Part shown: one piece after another, positions 29,229-37,688 of the stretch
How positions within the stretch are numbered: the stretch's first letter is position 1
Layout of the letters: each line of letters starts with the position of its first letter
Assembly (NCBI GenBank): GCA_937928545.1
Contig: CALGJQ010000052.1
Location: forward strand, 1-59,388
Length of the DNA stretch: 59,388 bases
Origin: an uncultured Verrucomicrobiales bacterium
GTDB taxonomy: Bacteria; Verrucomicrobiota; Verrucomicrobiia; Verrucomicrobiales; Akkermansiaceae
Reading direction: 5' to 3'
The notes under the pieces: generated by a model
Databases searched by the model: none
Told to the model about the DNA's origin: nothing
The model's input: the letters and a program-made list of their open reading frames with translations, nothing else
Made by a program: the position numbers and the translations under genes

Positions 29229-30593
29229 CTAAGCCTGCCCAGGATGCTTGTAGCCCTCCCGATAAGGCCGAGCCAATCGCGCGTTCGCTTCGTCATCGTC
29301 CTTCACCTTCCGAGCCACCGGATCCCACTCCAGCGATCTCCCCAACTCCTGCGACATGTTCGCAAGGATACAGGCCGAGGTTGAAAAATACCCCTCCTCA
29401 ATATCCGCAATCGGACGCCCCCGATCCTCAATTCTTGAAAGCAAATCCCGCATGTGCGCCCGCACCGCTGGCACCACGTGTTTTTCAATCCCCTCCTCCT
29501 TCTCATCTTCCGGATATTGATCCAGCTCAAAGCCCACCTTCCCGCTCAACTTCTTCCCTTTGCCACGTGGCGTAAATTCCCACTTGTGAACATCCGCTTT
29601 TAAAGTCCCCTTCTCACCATAAATAAAGAGCGCCCACGGAAACTCCGGATCAGGAGCGTCGCCCCAAGTCCGGTGATTCCACACCACCTCCAAATCATCA
29701 AACTCAAAGGTCGCGGTCTGCGTATCGGGAATGTTCGCGATGCTCTTGGTATCGACATAGATCCCCCCGCTCGATGACACCTTCTTCACTTCGCCCAGCC
29801 CCAACATCCAGCGAACCGTATCCAGCATGTGAATGCACATGTCCCCCACGATCCCATTCCCATACTCCTGAAAGGCCCGCCATCCCCTCGGATGCGCCAC
29901 CGTATTATAAGGACGCATCGGCGCCGGCCCCGTCCACAAATTCCAGTCCAAATGCTCCGGCACCGGAGCCAAAGCCTTCGCCTCCGGAGTCCGGGACCTC
30001 ATGTGATAGTAACAACAAATCTCGGCATGCCCCACCTCTCCTAACAACCCCGCATCCACCACCTGCTCCTTCACATCCTGCAAATGCGGAGTCGACCGCC
30101 GCTGCGTCCCCACCTGCACCACACTTCCCTTCTTCCGCGCCGCATCAAAAATCGCCTGCCCCTCCGCAATATCCACCGAAACCGGCTTCTGCAAATACAG
30201 ATCCGCCCCCGCCTCAATCGCCGCCATCGCCGGCAGTGCATGCCAATGATCCGGCGTATCAATCAACACGATGTCCGGCTTCTCCTGATCCAGAAGTTCC
30301 TGATAATCCTTAAAAGTCGGCGGCCTCTTCTTCGACAACTGTCGCGTCGCCACTAAATCCGCCGCCCCGCTCAACATCTTAGAATCCGCATCACAAAGCC
30401 CCACCACCTCAATCGGAGCAACCTGAACCAACCGCAAAAGATCCAACTTCCCATACCAACCCGACCCGATCAAAGCGACCCGCTTCTTAAAGTCCCCAAA
30501 CTCCCCATACTGCGCCCCCATCAATTTTGAAGTTCCCAAAAAAGGCGTCGCCGCAAACGCAGCCGAACTACTAACAAAAGAGCGTCGATTCAT
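29229..30593 (-). CDS. Tat-exported Gfo/Idh/MocA-family oxidoreductase
   Basis: A 454-residue protein. It begins MNRRSF with a hydrophobic stretch, a twin-arginine-type signal, then a Rossmann NAD(P) site VALIGSGWYGKLDLLRL (about 38-54). A DTPDHWHALPAM segment and the LQKPVS loop (family EKP, here QKP) follow, with a GGGNGIVGD-like GNGIVGDMCIHMLDTVRWM substrate-site segment (HxxD/HMLD). These export-tagged oxidoreductases are abundant in Planctomycetes and Verrucomicrobia and act on sugars or sugar acids. The specific substrate is unknown. It stands alone, convergent with clpP and divergent from the alpha/beta hydrolase. Confidence 0.85.
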   Translation of the reverse strand: MNRRSFVSSSAAFAATPFLGTSKLMGAQYGEFGDFKKRVALIGSGWYGKLDLLRLVQVAPIEVVGLCDADSKMLSGAADLVATRQLSKKRPPTFKDYQELLDQEKPDIVLIDTPDHWHALPAMAAIEAGADLYLQKPVSVDIAEGQAIFDAARKKGSVVQVGTQRRSTPHLQDVKEQVVDAGLLGEVGHAEICCYYHMRSRTPEAKALAPVPEHLDWNLWTGPAPMRPYNTVAHPRGWRAFQEYGNGIVGDMCIHMLDTVRWMLGLGEVKKVSSSGGIYVDTKSIANIPDTQTATFEFDDLEVVWNHRTWGDAPDPEFPWALFIYGEKGTLKADVHKWEFTPRGKGKKLSGKVGFELDQYPEDEKEEGIEKHVVPAVRAHMRDLLSRIEDRGRPIADIEEGYFSTSACILANMSQELGRSLEWDPVARKVKDDDEANARLARPYREGYKHPGQA

Positions 30594-30653
30594 CGTTTCC
30601 TAAGATGAAGAGTCTCGCTACTCTTGTCCAATCACTTCCTCGCAACACCCTAA

Positions 30654-31460
30654 ATGAACTGGAAAAAAATCCTCATCGGCACCTGGTCCTGGAAACGCCC
30701 CTTCTACACCATCGCTTGGGTCTATTTCCTTCTCGTTCTCTTCGCCATCTTCTTCGCCGACAAGCTCATCTTCCAGCCACCCGGCACTCCCTACCCCGAA
30801 GACCGCACCCACTTTACGATTCTCGGGGAAGGAGATGAAGCCACCGCAATCTACCATCGGCCACCAGCCCCGAACATGCCCACCCTCCTCTGGTCCCACG
30901 GCAATGCTCAGAACCTCGAATCCCTCAAACCCGCTCTCGACTCACTCAACATCCAAGGCTTCGGCGTCATCTCCTACGACTACCCCGGGTACGGCGAAAG
31001 CCGCGGCAAGCCCTCCGAAAAAGGCTGCTACTGCGCAGCTGAAGCCACCTACCAACACCTCACCGAAACTCTCGGCACCAAAGCATCCGACATCATCATC
31101 ATCGGCCAGTCCGTCGGATCCGGCCCCACTTGCTGGCTCGCATCGCGAGAGGAACATCGCAGCGTCGTTCTCATCGCCCCTTTCCTCAGTGCCTTCCGCA
31201 CCGTGACTCAAATCCCCATCTTCCCCGCTGATCGATTCCCCAATCTCAAACGCATCCCCGAGATTACCTCCCCCCTTCTCGTCATTTATGGCGAAGCAGA
31301 TCAAGTCATCCCATTCAAACATGGGGAAACGCTCTTTGAGCTTTCTCCCTCTGAACAAAAAGCCTTCATCGCCGTCCCCGAAGCCGGTCACAACGACCTC
31401 TTTGTGCAAGCCGACTTCGACTTCTTCACCGTCCTCCACGAATTTTCCAAACGTCAATAA
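30654..31460 (+). CDS. membrane-anchored alpha/beta hydrolase (BEM46/ABHD13-like)
   Basis: A 268-residue protein with an N-terminal membrane anchor (about 17-35, TIAWVYFLLVLFAIFF). The alpha/beta hydrolase core has the oxyanion segment LLWSHGNAQN, the nucleophile elbow IIGQSVGSGPT, the acid in VIYGEADQVIP and the catalytic His in PEAGHNDLF. The arrangement resembles BEM46/ABHD17-type hydrolases (SGNAxN oxyanion motif). The substrate is unknown, perhaps a lipid or acylated protein at the membrane. Confidence 0.85.
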   Translation: MNWKKILIGTWSWKRPFYTIAWVYFLLVLFAIFFADKLIFQPPGTPYPEDRTHFTILGEGDEATAIYHRPPAPNMPTLLWSHGNAQNLESLKPALDSLNIQGFGVISYDYPGYGESRGKPSEKGCYCAAEATYQHLTETLGTKASDIIIIGQSVGSGPTCWLASREEHRSVVLIAPFLSAFRTVTQIPIFPADRFPNLKRIPEITSPLLVIYGEADQVIPFKHGETLFELSPSEQKAFIAVPEAGHNDLFVQADFDFFTVLHEFSKRQ

Positions 31461-31521
31461 AGGAGCTCTTCATCAACTCCTTAGCTTGACGAAAAAGAGT
31501 CACGATCTAGCCTCAAATCTT

Positions 31522-32586
31522 ATGAGTGAATCAGCGTGGCGCGTCCTCGACGGCGAAGGAAATGAGCAAGGACCCTATTCTTCCGAAGACCTCCAAGGCT
31601 TCTACTCCTCTGGAAATATTGACCACTCCACCATGGTCTGGACCGAAGGCCTCGACCAATGGATTCCCGCCGGCCAAGTCGAGGGTCTCCTCCCTGCCAT
31701 GCCTCAAGTCGTAGAACTGGCCGCCGCTCAACCAGCGCCCACTGCTCCCGCGCCCACCACCTCCGGCATGGATCTCACACCACAAGTCCCTGGCGTCGCC
31801 ACTAGCGGAGAACTCGCTAAGCCATCGCTCCCCTCCTGGATCAGCCTGACCACTCTCCTCATCGGGATCGCCGCTCTTGTCCTGTTCTTCCTGCCGTGGG
31901 TCTCCCTCGCCATGAACTTGAGCGATAGCGGAGAAATCAAAATAGGCAAGTCCATCACCCAATCGGGAATCCAATCCATCACCCAAGATCAATCTCCGAC
32001 TCCCGAGTTCATCGATGCTTATGCCAAAAACAATGGCATTTCAGTTGAAGAAGCAGAAAAGGCAATCGACAGCGAAAAAGAGAAGTCGGACGAGGAAACC
32101 AGCTACAAATCATCCACCCTCATCATGGCGGCCATGATCGCCACTGGTCTTGGCCTCATTCTCGCTCTCATCGGAATCACAAACCGAGGCCGGAAACTCA
32201 TCCTCATTGCCCAATTCATTTTCATCCTTGCCGCTCTCCTCATCGGCATCCAAATGGTGAAACAATTCCCGATGGTCGCCTCATTCGTCGAGTCGATGGA
32301 ATTCATCAATGAAAAAGCCACGGAAATCATCGAAGCCGAGTTTGAAGTCAACTCCTTAGCCGATCCCACTGCCGCCGCTAAGAAAAAGGCTCAAAATCTC
32401 CAACAACTCAACGATAGTAGCACTGTTCGATCACACTTTGAACCAGCCTGTCTCGCTGCAGTCGGGATCTTAAGTCTTTCTCTCCTCCTCATCGTCGTCA
32501 CGATGTCCTCAGGCGGGCCTCCTCCCATTGTCATTCCTCAACCCGGCGAAACGAACCCACAGCCCGGCGGAATCAAATTCCACTAA
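31522..32586 (+). CDS. GYF_2-domain multi-pass membrane protein
   Basis: A 354-residue protein. It begins with a GYF_2 (DUF4339) domain: WRVLDGEGNEQGPYSSEDLQGFYSSGNI and VWTEGLDQW, residues 5-57 (written in parts: EQGPYSSEDL and VWTEGLDQWIPAG). A Pro/Ala-rich linker follows, then membrane helices near 110-135, 195-215, 222-243 and 300-323, with a hydrophilic loop containing EAEKAID between the first two. GYF_2 domains are common in PVC membrane proteins and probably bind peptides. The function is unknown. Start 31522 is the first Met before the domain. Confidence 0.75.
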   Translation: MSESAWRVLDGEGNEQGPYSSEDLQGFYSSGNIDHSTMVWTEGLDQWIPAGQVEGLLPAMPQVVELAAAQPAPTAPAPTTSGMDLTPQVPGVATSGELAKPSLPSWISLTTLLIGIAALVLFFLPWVSLAMNLSDSGEIKIGKSITQSGIQSITQDQSPTPEFIDAYAKNNGISVEEAEKAIDSEKEKSDEETSYKSSTLIMAAMIATGLGLILALIGITNRGRKLILIAQFIFILAALLIGIQMVKQFPMVASFVESMEFINEKATEIIEAEFEVNSLADPTAAAKKKAQNLQQLNDSSTVRSHFEPACLAAVGILSLSLLLIVVTMSSGGPPPIVIPQPGETNPQPGGIKFH

Positions 32587-32813
32587 CTCAGATCTTCGGC
32601 AGTCACACTCCGCTGCTCGCGCGTCCCCAGCTCCACCGCCTGATCCACCACTCTGGAAGGATCATCGTCGAAGCGATACCCATGGCAATTTGGGCATATC
32701 ACAACCTCAGCTGTCACAATCGAATCACAGCCTTCGCAAACCTTGTAAGCCACCGGATTGTTCGCGATCTCACGAGCCTTCGCGAGACGATCTTGCTGTT
32801 GAGTGTCTGCCAT
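32583..32813 (-). CDS. small zinc-ribbon protein
   Basis: A 76-residue protein with two CxxC knuckles, CEGCDS (about 26-29) and CPNCHG (about 40-43), flanked by charged helices. No recognised family name. It ends in the last codons of the convergent GYF_2 gene (4-bp overlap) and lies downstream of rpsT, with the rpsT terminator between them. Confidence 0.7.
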   Translation of the reverse strand: MADTQQQDRLAKAREIANNPVAYKVCEGCDSIVTAEVVICPNCHGYRFDDDPSRVVDQAVELGTREQRSVTAEDLS

Positions 32814-32820
32814 CCGGAAA

Positions 32821-32857
32821 TAAAATAAGGGCCTTGAGGAAAACCCTCAAGACCCTT
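32821..32857 (-). terminator. terminator of rpsT
   Basis: On the minus strand CAAGGG-T-CTTGAGG pairs with CCTCAAG-G-CCCTT, then AT-rich TTATTTTA. A strong stem of about 12 pairs with one mismatch. Confidence 0.85.
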
Positions 32858-32876
32858 GTGAAAAATCTTTGAGAAA

Positions 32877-33137
32877 TTAAGCAGGCTTAATCGCCTTATT
32901 CGTCCGGCTCTTCATATTAGCCGCCTTGTTCTTCTGGAAAATATTCTTCTTAGCAGCCTTGTCGACCGCAGAAGTAAACTCCTGATAAGCCTTCAATGCT
33001 TCGTCGTTCTTGCCCTCTTCAGCAGCGGCGAGAGCCTTCTTTTGAAGGGTCTTGATACGGCTCTTAGCGGCACGGTTATTCTCTGTGCGCTTCTCGATTT
33101 GACGCACTCTTTTTTCTGCAGACTTATTGTTGGCCAT
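32877..33137 (-). CDS. rpsT: 30S ribosomal protein S20
   Basis: An 86-residue S20, the basic helical protein that binds 16S rRNA during 30S assembly. MANNKSAEKRVRQIEKR is the typical N-terminus. The open frame extends 15 codons upstream, but the family's start is the ATG at 33137, chosen here. The rest, Lys/Ala-rich helical hairpins ending NKAIKPA, fits. It is a single gene with its own terminator. Confidence 0.95.
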   Translation of the reverse strand: MANNKSAEKRVRQIEKRTENNRAAKSRIKTLQKKALAAAEEGKNDEALKAYQEFTSAVDKAAKKNIFQKNKAANMKSRTNKAIKPA

Positions 33138-33250
33138 AGGACGATCCCGCTGGGCGGGAGCGGGAAAATAGGGAAAAGACACGAGGTGTCAAGTTCCAGT
33201 CCTCGGAAATTTCCATAGCACCCTCGCCCTTCCTGTGGAAAGATCCCCTC

Positions 33251-34054
33251 ATGAAATCGAGCACTTCCCTTCTCATGAGCCTTCTCATCGGCCTTGCCCC
33301 CGCTCAGGACAAGCCCGGAATCCCTGAAGATCTCCTTGATGACGAGCACTTCCGCACCGAAAGCGCCCTTAATGAGTTCACCGTTCCTTCTATTGCCAAG
33401 GTTTTTAACGAATTGGAGAAAATCTCCCCCCTTGCTTACGATTCCGCCCATCTCAAGAACCACGAACGCCTCCCCCTCGACCGCTCCCGCCTCGCCCTCC
33501 GCCTCGGCACCCTCATTGCGGATGGCTTCATCGCGGTCCAAACTGGCAATTCCGACGACGTCCCCAAAATCGCCTCGCACATCTCTCGCTACGCCAAAGC
33601 CCTCGGCGCGGGAGAACAGATTAAAAAACACGCCGCTTCGCTCCTCGATCACGCGAAGGCCAAAGACCTCGAAAAACTCAAAACCGCTCTCGCTGCCACC
33701 CAGCGCGATGTCGAACGCGAACTTGCCAGCCTCCGTGACCCTGATCTCTCACACCTCATTTCCCTCGGTGGCTGGCTTCAAGCACTCGACTCAGCCTCTA
33801 TCGCGGTTGATAAAAAATTCACCCCTGAACGCGGCTTCACCCTCTTTCGTGAAGACGTCGCTGACTACTATGCCGAATCCATCGGCTCCCTCAATCCCGC
33901 CATCAGCTCCCGCCCTCATATCGTAAAAATGCGACTCCTCCTACAAGGCCTTCGCAACGCCATGGTTCTCGCTGAAGACACTCAACCGACCGCCGAGCAG
34001 GTCAAAGAAGTCACGGAAGTCTCCGCTGAACTCGTTAAAATCGCTCGCAAATAA
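33251..34054 (+). CDS. exported helical protein of unknown function
   Basis: A 267-residue protein with a signal-like N-terminus (MKSSTSLLMSLLIGLAPA). A mainly helical body of Leu/Ala/Lys-rich amphipathic segments follows. No cysteines beyond the signal, no metal site and no repeat that I recognise. It is 7 bp upstream of the dehydrogenase-YgfZ fusion gene, probably co-transcribed. Its function is unknown. Confidence 0.65.
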   Translation: MKSSTSLLMSLLIGLAPAQDKPGIPEDLLDDEHFRTESALNEFTVPSIAKVFNELEKISPLAYDSAHLKNHERLPLDRSRLALRLGTLIADGFIAVQTGNSDDVPKIASHISRYAKALGAGEQIKKHAASLLDHAKAKDLEKLKTALAATQRDVERELASLRDPDLSHLISLGGWLQALDSASIAVDKKFTPERGFTLFREDVADYYAESIGSLNPAISSRPHIVKMRLLLQGLRNAMVLAEDTQPTAEQVKEVTEVSAELVKIARK

Positions 34055-34061
34055 TCAACAC

Positions 34062-35600
34062 ATGACCCTTCTCCTCGGACTTGGAATCATCGGGTCCCGC
34101 AGCGCCGATCAACTCGCCGCCGCCGGACAGCCACTCAAAACTTGGAATCGCACGCCCAAGGATCGTCCCGACTCAGTCTCCGATCCCCTCGCAGCTGCGC
34201 AAGAATCTAAGGTCATCCTCTGCTACCTCCGTGACGAAGTGGCAGTGCGCGAAGTCTTCTCGCTCATCAAGTCAGCCCTCGATGAATCAAAGACCTTCAT
34301 CAATCACGCCACCATCGACCCCGACACCACGATGTGGCTCGCTCGCCAATGCCAAGAAATCGGCTGTGGCTTTCTCGATTGCCCCTTCACCGGATCACGC
34401 GACGCCGCCGCTGGAGGAAACCTCGTCTACTACGTCGCCGGTGATCCCGTGCTCCTCGAAAAGCACCGCCCTCTTCTCGAAATCACCTCTAAAGAAATCA
34501 TTTTCTTAGGCCAGCCTCCCGCCGCCACGGTCGTCAAAATCACCACCAATCTCGCCACCGCTGCTGCCGTCCAAGCCCTCACCGAAGCGCTCGAAATCTC
34601 CCGCCGCCACGGCGTCGACCCCCGCGCTTGGCACGAAGCGGCAAAGCTCAATGGTTGCTACGCCCCCGCCATGGGCATGAAACTCCCCACCATGCTGGAG
34701 AATGATTTCACTCCTCATTTCTCGGCCGAAAACATGGCAAAGGACACCCAATACGCGATCCAACTCGCCGACGCCTCCGGCGTCAACGCCGACCTCAACC
34801 ACCTCACTTGGGCCCGACTCTTCGAAGCCGAAATGCGCGATGCCTCGGAAGACTTTTCCGCCACCGTCCGCCAACATCAAACGACCGATATCGAACTCGA
34901 AGACGAAGATGATATTTCCTGCAGCCGCATCCGCCTCACTGGTCCTGATGCCGAGCGCTACCTAAACGGCCAAGTCAGTAATGACGTCCGCCTCACCGAA
35001 GACGGACGCATGATCGAGGCCTGCATTCTCGACGCCAAGGGGAAGCTCCAGTTCTTCGTTCAAATCCACCGCGAGGGTGAAGACCTCGTCGTGCAAGGAC
35101 CCATCGAACTCGCTGAGGAACTCCACGCTCGTCTCGACAAATACCTCATTGCCGATGACGTCGAACTCATCGACGAAAGCCAAGACGACGAAGCCTTCAT
35201 CACCGTCCCAAACGAAACTCGCCGCATTCTCAATGGCACTCCGAAATGGCCAAACGAAATCTACCCCGGCATTCTCCCCCCCGAAGCAGGCCTCGAAGAA
35301 CGCGCCATCTCCTACACCAAGGGTTGCTACACCGGTCAGGAAGTCATCTCCCGCATGAAACGGGCTGGCAAAACGAACCGCCATCTCGTCAAACTCTCCC
35401 TCAGTAAGCCCCTCATCCCCACCACCTCAAAACTGATGGTCGGTGATAAGGAAGCAGGCTTCATCACCTCTGTCGCCTCTCACGTCGGCGAAGGAGAAAT
35501 CGCCCTCGGCTACCGCCTCCGCAAGTTCGAAGATCACCGCGAATTCGACATCGCCTCCCCCGCCTCTAGTGAGATCATCGGCAAAGCGACCATTCGCTAG
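34062..35600 (+). CDS. fusion: hydroxyacid dehydrogenase (HIBADH-like) plus YgfZ/GcvT folate-binding domain
   Basis: A 512-residue protein of two domains. Residues 1-270 are a beta-hydroxyacid dehydrogenase: Rossmann GLGIIG, the NRTP cofactor segment, DCPFTGSRDAAAGG (family D-P-V-S-G-G substrate loop) and VVKITTNL with the catalytic-lysine position. Residues about 283-512 are a YgfZ/GcvT-like folate-binding domain: LTGPDAERYLNGQVSND, ALLLDPKG-like CILDAKGKLQF, and the hallmark KGCYTGQEV. YgfZ assists iron-sulfur cluster enzymes with tetrahydrofolate (established). One continuous ORF with no stop or shift supports a true fusion. I know of no described protein of this layout. Confidence 0.85.
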   Translation: MTLLLGLGIIGSRSADQLAAAGQPLKTWNRTPKDRPDSVSDPLAAAQESKVILCYLRDEVAVREVFSLIKSALDESKTFINHATIDPDTTMWLARQCQEIGCGFLDCPFTGSRDAAAGGNLVYYVAGDPVLLEKHRPLLEITSKEIIFLGQPPAATVVKITTNLATAAAVQALTEALEISRRHGVDPRAWHEAAKLNGCYAPAMGMKLPTMLENDFTPHFSAENMAKDTQYAIQLADASGVNADLNHLTWARLFEAEMRDASEDFSATVRQHQTTDIELEDEDDISCSRIRLTGPDAERYLNGQVSNDVRLTEDGRMIEACILDAKGKLQFFVQIHREGEDLVVQGPIELAEELHARLDKYLIADDVELIDESQDDEAFITVPNETRRILNGTPKWPNEIYPGILPPEAGLEERAISYTKGCYTGQEVISRMKRAGKTNRHLVKLSLSKPLIPTTSKLMVGDKEAGFITSVASHVGEGEIALGYRLRKFEDHREFDIASPASSEIIGKATIR

Positions 35601-35640
35601 CGCAAGCCACGGAGGGGTGACGTCCAGCAGCCCATTTTTT

Positions 35641-36795
35641 TCAAAGAGGCATTTGGTAGACCAAATACACCCAAGAAGTTGCCAAGCCATTGTAGATCAT
35701 GTGGAGCACGATGCTTGATTTGAGCGATCCCGTTCGCCAGGTCAACCAACAGCAACCCAAGCCAAAGACCCCCACCGAGAAAATTTCCCACAGATCATAC
35801 TGAGTGTGAATCGACGCAAAAAAGATCGATGACACCAAAGCGGCTGGGACAGGCCCCCACTTCTTCAGCAGACCAAGAAAGAGCACTCCACGAAACATCA
35901 TCTCTTCAAAGATCGGCGCATACACAACCCCATTCATGAAGTCAAAAAGGAGATCCCACCCCGTGGGATCGACCACAAAATAAAAGGCGTAAGGGTCCAA
36001 AATTTCACTCACCCCACCCAACCATGCCTGAAGAGAACCCAATAAAGCCAGGACCGAAAAGGTCCCAAAGACCGCTCGCCAGCGCACCGCTTGACCAAGC
36101 CGATAAACCCGCCAAATTCCTCCCCACGACCCGACCATCACAAAGGACGCCAATAGCGCCGCTCCACCCCGCCAGAAAAAATCTGAGAGCAAACCTCCCC
36201 AATGATCTCCAAAGAATTGATAGAGAATCCCTCCCAAATTATTAAAGATGAAATAGTCGCACAGAATTGAGATGAGAAAGAAGAGCGCCCAAATCACCGA
36301 CGGTTCCCACACTCCCAAAACCCTCCAAATCTTCCCCCGCTTCCGCCAATTTCTTCGCACCATCCACATCGCGACCAAGGCTCCAGGCAAAGCAAAAAAC
36401 CAAACAGCCTGAGCCACCATCACTCTCCAAAGCTGAGAATCTTGCTCTCTTTCTGAATACATCTCCTCCGAGGCCTCAGACTCCGCCAGATAAGCCCTCA
36501 GCTGATTCACCCGTTCACTCTCTTCATGATCTGACAGGAGTTCCTCCAGCTGATCATAATCCGTTTCGCGATCTCCTTGGTCTGCCCAAAATCGAACAAG
36601 GGGATTTGCATCGTCCACCGCTTCCAAACCCACGATCTCCCTCTCCACAAACCGAATTTCGAATTCCTCAGCGATGAAATCGTCATCATAATTCGAAAGC
36701 CCAAAAGTCAGGAAGGCCCAATAGAGTCCCATTCCAATCGTCAAAACCCAAGACCACTTGATCTGGGTGTAATGTCGAAATCGGCGAATCTCCAA
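35641..36795 (-). CDS. CPBP-family intramembrane metalloprotease
   Basis: A 384-residue multi-pass membrane protein with the CPBP (CAAX protease and bacteriocin-processing) motifs. EEMMFRG (about residue 291) carries the paired glutamates and Arg, and SSIFFASIH has the metal His; a further HMIYN histidine lies downstream. The N-terminal 160 residues include a first helix and an acidic extramembrane region. Substrate unknown. It is the last gene of a leftward run, 12 bp after trpG. Confidence 0.85.
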   Translation of the reverse strand: MEIRRFRHYTQIKWSWVLTIGMGLYWAFLTFGLSNYDDDFIAEEFEIRFVEREIVGLEAVDDANPLVRFWADQGDRETDYDQLEELLSDHEESERVNQLRAYLAESEASEEMYSEREQDSQLWRVMVAQAVWFFALPGALVAMWMVRRNWRKRGKIWRVLGVWEPSVIWALFFLISILCDYFIFNNLGGILYQFFGDHWGGLLSDFFWRGGAALLASFVMVGSWGGIWRVYRLGQAVRWRAVFGTFSVLALLGSLQAWLGGVSEILDPYAFYFVVDPTGWDLLFDFMNGVVYAPIFEEMMFRGVLFLGLLKKWGPVPAALVSSIFFASIHTQYDLWEIFSVGVFGLGCCWLTWRTGSLKSSIVLHMIYNGLATSWVYLVYQMPL

Positions 36796-36807
36796 AGGTC
36801 AAACGGG

Positions 36808-37371
36808 CTAGAGATCCAAAAAGTTCTGCAAAATCTGCTTCCCCGAATTCGTCAAAATCGACTCCGGGTGAAACTGCACTCCATGAACATTCAGCTCCTT
36901 ATGCTTCAGCCCCATAATCATGCCATCCTCGGTCCAAGCCGTGACTTCAAGACAATCGGGAAGGCTCTCCTTTTTCACAATGAGTGAATGGTAACGCGTC
37001 GCCTCAAACGGATCAGGGAGATCTTTAAAAACACTCTTTCCTCCGTGATAGATCATCGAAGTCTTCCCATGCATCAGCTCCTTAGCCCGCACCACTTCCC
37101 CACCATAAACCTGACCAATCGATTGATGCCCCAAGCAAACTCCAAAGATCGGAAGTTCTTTTCCAAAAGCCTCGATCACCTCACAAGAAATCCCCGCCTC
37201 GTTCGGCGTGCATGGTCCTGGTGAAATACAAATGCGACTCGGCTTGAGATCACGAAGTTCTTTCACCGTCACCGCATCATTCCTCAGCACCTTCATCTCC
37301 GCACCCAACTCGCCAAAATACTGGACGAGATTATAAGTGAACGAATCGTAATTATCGATGACTACTAACAT
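36808..37371 (-). CDS. trpG: anthranilate/aminodeoxychorismate synthase glutamine amidotransferase
   Basis: A 187-residue class-I amidotransferase. It has the N-terminal [13 protein letters not shown], nucleophile [12 protein letters not shown], and the HPES catalytic pair near the C-terminus. It provides ammonia to TrpE (or PabB) acting on chorismate. The trpE gene is nearby in the same operon, so tryptophan synthesis is likely, though the subunit can serve folate too. It overlaps the DUF2007-like gene by 7 bp. Confidence 0.95.
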   Translation of the reverse strand: MLVVIDNYDSFTYNLVQYFGELGAEMKVLRNDAVTVKELRDLKPSRICISPGPCTPNEAGISCEVIEAFGKELPIFGVCLGHQSIGQVYGGEVVRAKELMHGKTSMIYHGGKSVFKDLPDPFEATRYHSLIVKKESLPDCLEVTAWTEDGMIMGLKHKELNVHGVQFHPESILTNSGKQILQNFLDL

Positions 37372-37688
37372 GGTTTGATCGTGTGAATATCGCTTTGGCA
37401 GTTATAGCAAACATCGAAGTTTCCTGGATTAACTTCCTGACATGAAGGGCAGACTTTTTCAGTCTCAACGCCTTCGGCCATCCGAGCATCATGATCTTTG
37501 ATAAATTTGATCGCTCGTGAATAATCTTCGTCATTAAGAACGCAAAGATTTGGCAAAAATTCATCAATCGGAGCTTCATTGACACTCAGAGCCTCATTTC
37601 TGATAAAAGTAGCGATCCCTTCCGCTTCCAAAAGATCTTGGTAACGAGTGACTCGATGAATTTTAGAATGTCGAAAAACCTCTTTCAT
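37365..37688 (-). CDS. DUF2007-like protein with C-terminal zinc ribbon
   Basis: A 107-residue protein. The N-terminal ~65 residues fit the DUF2007 (putative signal-transducing) fold: [25 protein letters not shown], then [19 protein letters not shown]. The C-terminus is a CPSC...CYNC zinc ribbon. It is sandwiched between trpE and trpG. The ATG overlaps the trpE stop (TGATG) and its own stop overlaps the trpG start. Such tight packing implies co-expression with the anthranilate synthase subunits. Function unknown. Confidence 0.8.
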   Translation of the reverse strand: MKEVFRHSKIHRVTRYQDLLEAEGIATFIRNEALSVNEAPIDEFLPNLCVLNDEDYSRAIKFIKDHDARMAEGVETEKVCPSCQEVNPGNFDVCYNCQSDIHTIKPC

